This document shows positions 50,874 to 52,506 of a DNA stretch of 52,506 nucleotides, in pieces; positions within the stretch are counted from its first letter, which is position 1; each line of letters starts with the position of its first letter. The stretch is taken from assembly GCA_019120395.1 (NCBI GenBank), contig DWVD01000045.1:1-52506 (forward strand). The letters are read 5' to 3'. The notes beneath the pieces were generated by a model. The model made no database searches, was not told the DNA's origin, and was given only the letters and a program-made list of their open reading frames with translations. Source of the stretch: Candidatus Gemmiger faecigallinarum (GTDB lineage Bacteria > Bacillota > Clostridia > Oscillospirales > Ruminococcaceae). The position numbers and the translations under genes are program-made.

Positions 50874-52283
50874 ATGTTTTGCCCCAACTGCGGCCATCAG
50901 AATCAGAATGGCATGCGTTTTTGTGAAAACTGCGGTGCGCCGCTGCAGGCATCCGCCGCGCAGCCGGTCCAGGCACCTTATGCGGCCGTGCCTCGGCTGG
51001 ACCCGGTCACAGCAGCACTGAAACGGGCGGCTACATCGCCGGTCTACCTGACGGCAGCCATTGCCTACAGCTGCGCCGTGCTGTTTTCCATGATTTCGAC
51101 CATGAGCGGCGGTGCTGTGGGCCAGCTTGTGAATTCGGTCAATAACCTGCTGTATTCCGTTGGTGGCGGCTCTTTTGAAATGATGTTGTATGCCGAGGTG
51201 GTCAACCAGGCCATGCGCACGGTGACGCCTGTCTTGGCTGTTTTTTCTTTCTTGCTCAATGTGCCGATGATCTTGACGGCGGTCGGGCTGTGGATGGTGT
51301 TTGCCTCCGGCAAAAAGACGGGTGTGCCGATGCAGACTGCTGGTCTGACCATCATCAAGGTGTTGGTGATTATTGGTCTGGTGGGGGTCAGCTTGGTGCT
51401 GGCGGCTGCCGAGATCCTGCTGCTGGCGGTTCTTGCCAACAGCGCAGATTCCGTCGGCGGTTATGGCGTCGGGATGATCGTTGGCATCATGTTGGGTCTG
51501 GCCGTGGGGTTGGGCATTGGGATCCTGCTGTATATCAAACAGATCGGTACAATCAATACCATCTGCCGCAGCATTCGTAGTCATCGTCCGTATGACCGCG
51601 TTTCGATGTTTGTCATTGTGATGTGCTTTGTGGGGGGCGCGGGCAATGTGCTAAATACTCTGAGCAGTCTGGCGCTGGGGACCGGCGCGGCAGCGATGCT
51701 TAACGCGGCAGCGCTGGCCACTGCACAGATCACGTTTGGACTGCTGCTTTTGAACTATCGCAAGGCGATGCGCATGCTGATGGTGGGAGCGCCTCGCCCC
51801 CAGCCAGTACCTCAACCGGTGCCGCAGCCTGCTCCTCAGGCTGTGCCCCGCTCCCAGGCTGCGCCGCAGCCCCAGCCTCCCCGTCCGGCGCCCCAGCCGA
51901 TTCCGCAACCCCAGCCGCAGCCTGTGCCTGAGACTACGCTGCTGGATCAGCGCAAGGGAACGGTGGTGCTGAATGTGACGCCGATGCCTACGGTGCGGTT
52001 GGTCCGCCAGAAAAACGGCAGTGTAGTCACCATTGACCGTGCCCAGTATAGGATCGGACGTGATCCCGGTGTGGCTGATTACATCATCTCGGACAACACG
52101 GCGGTGGGCCGTCAGCATGCGGACATCCTGCAGCGGGATGGCAAATGCTTTGTGATGGACCTGAACTCTACCAACCACACCTTCCTCAACGGCGTACGTC
52201 TGGAAAGCAATGTAGAGGTACCTATTCAGGACGGCGACGAGCTGGTGTTTGGCGACGAGAGCTTCCGGGTGTCCATCAGCTGA
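50874..52283 (+). CDS. Zinc-ribbon, multi-pass membrane protein with C-terminal FHA domain
   Basis: A 469-aa protein. Zinc ribbon (C3, C6, C17, C20) at the N-terminus; six or so membrane segments between about 55 and 300; a Pro/Gln-rich linker (about 310-350) leading into the motif ETTLLDQ (353-359); then an FHA domain at 390-469 (YRIGRDPGVADYII, AVGRQHADIL, STNHTFLNGVRLES). The FHA keeps Gly-Arg and His, with Ser replaced by Gly before Arg. I chose the ATG at 50874, 7 nt after AGGAGG; the in-frame ATG at 50868 directly abuts the site. Last gene of the rightward operon; its ETT motif makes it a likely kinase substrate. Confidence 0.85.
   Translation: MFCPNCGHQNQNGMRFCENCGAPLQASAAQPVQAPYAAVPRLDPVTAALKRAATSPVYLTAAIAYSCAVLFSMISTMSGGAVGQLVNSVNNLLYSVGGGSFEMMLYAEVVNQAMRTVTPVLAVFSFLLNVPMILTAVGLWMVFASGKKTGVPMQTAGLTIIKVLVIIGLVGVSLVLAAAEILLLAVLANSADSVGGYGVGMIVGIMLGLAVGLGIGILLYIKQIGTINTICRSIRSHRPYDRVSMFVIVMCFVGGAGNVLNTLSSLALGTGAAAMLNAAALATAQITFGLLLLNYRKAMRMLMVGAPRPQPVPQPVPQPAPQAVPRSQAAPQPQPPRPAPQPIPQPQPQPVPETTLLDQRKGTVVLNVTPMPTVRLVRQKNGSVVTIDRAQYRIGRDPGVADYIISDNTAVGRQHADILQRDGKCFVMDLNSTNHTFLNGVRLESNVEVPIQDGDELVFGDESFRVSIS
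51800..51929 (+). repeat. Low-complexity Pro/Gln-coding tract
   Basis: CAGCC/CCTCAG-rich DNA encoding a PQPVPQ-type disordered linker between membrane and FHA parts of the preceding protein. The codons vary, so this is coding low complexity rather than a DNA repeat element. Confidence 0.7.
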
Positions 52284-52329
52284 CCGGAAATTTTCCCCCG
52301 CTTTTAAAATTTCATCGGAGAACTGCTTC

Positions 52330-52358
52330 TTGCAGCCAACCGGCGGGCGTACTATAAT
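52330..52358 (+). promoter_or_regulatory. Promoter of the HPr-like gene
   Basis: TTGCAG at 52330-52335, a 17-bp spacer and consensus TATAAT at 52353-52358. A stem (AGCCGCC near 52368 with GGCGGCT near 52398) lies in the leader. Upstream, GAAATTTT/AAAATTTC (52287-52294/52306-52313) is a weak AT-rich inverted repeat after the secretion operon; no convincing terminator is seen. Confidence 0.75.
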
Positions 52359-52419
52359 GAAAGAGAAAGCAGCCGCCCGCCGGGCCTGTGCGGACAGGCG
52401 GCTTTGAAGGGGGAAAAGC

Positions 52420-52506
52420 ATGAAAACATTTCTCTACACCATCACCGCATCCACCGGTATCCATGCCCGGGTGGCGGGCGCGCTGGTGCGCGAGGTGCGC
52501 CGGTAT
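52420..52506 (+). CDS. HPr-like phosphocarrier protein, N-terminal fragment
   Basis: The first 29 codons before the window ends. MKTFLYTITASTGIHARVAG aligns with the HPr active-site region: His 15 is exactly at the phosphorylated position, followed by A-R, but Pro 18, near-invariant in HPr, is Val here. GAAGGGGG stands 6 nt upstream. It may be an HPr of the sugar phosphotransferase system or a regulatory Crh/HPr-like paralogue; the Ser 46 region is outside the window. Confidence 0.8.
   Translation, partial: MKTFLYTITASTGIHARVAGALVREVRRY

Noticed and set aside
51800-51929. Minisatellite or CRISPR-like repeat
   Set aside because: It is in frame, encodes a Pro/Gln linker and has no constant repeat-spacer period.

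Overview
The window is a high-GC stretch of a Firmicutes (Clostridia) chromosome. Gene content and style (LplA/LplC-type sugar ABC importer, ROK kinase, phosphoketolase, clostridial-type WXG100/EssC genes, AGGAGG ribosome binding sites) suggest a gut Oscillospiraceae/Ruminococcaceae member of the Gemmiger/Subdoligranulum/Faecalibacterium kind. That placement is inference, since no 16S or other marker gene is present.

Region 1 (1-24440, all + strand) is carbohydrate catabolism. It opens with the end of a sugar ABC permease and its lipoprotein binding protein. Then come a GH130 phosphorylase, a GH38 alpha-mannosidase, a GH20-like beta-hexosaminidase, an MFS transporter, a GH3 beta-glucosidase with an inserted PA14 domain, a ROK sugar kinase, a small membrane protein and mannose-6-phosphate isomerase. 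None of the glycosidases has a visible signal peptide, so the picture is import of mannose-containing oligosaccharides and cytoplasmic breakdown. After a strong terminator and a new promoter comes a pentose block: xylulokinase, a DUF4867 protein, an L-fucose/L-arabinose-type isomerase, an FGGY kinase, AraD epimerase and phosphoketolase. Together these convert aldopentoses to xylulose-5-P and cleave it to acetyl-P and glyceraldehyde-3-P.

Region 2 (24465-27091, - strand) holds a CPA1-type cation/proton antiporter with RCK_C domains and a C39-type cysteine peptidase lipoprotein.

Region 3 (27296-52283) is the most unusual part: a type VII secretion (ESX/Yuk-like) locus built as two divergent transcription units around a 474-bp control region. 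The leftward unit encodes an FHA protein, a 1646-aa EssC ATPase with its own FHA domain, a LytTR regulator, an unknown protein, a YukD/EsaB-like protein, five WXG100-type proteins plus a helical companion, another FHA protein, a 386-aa candidate effector and a DUF4176 protein. The rightward unit encodes an XRE-type regulator, a secreted-facing trypsin-like protease fused to a cytoplasmic FHA domain, a PP2C phosphatase, two transmembrane Ser/Thr kinases with extracytoplasmic helical-repeat regions, small membrane and zinc-ribbon proteins, a TPR/carboxypeptidase-regulatory-like surface protein and two more FHA proteins. The usual T7SSb membrane components EsaA, EssA and EssB are not recognisable. 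The locus instead carries a complete phospho-Thr circuit (kinases, phosphatase, six FHA domains, and repeated ETTVLNQ/ETTLLDQ-type motifs next to FHA domains). My reading is a phosphorylation-controlled T7SS variant.

The window ends in the start of an HPr-like phosphocarrier gene behind a near-consensus promoter. I saw no tRNA, rRNA, CRISPR array or insertion sequence.
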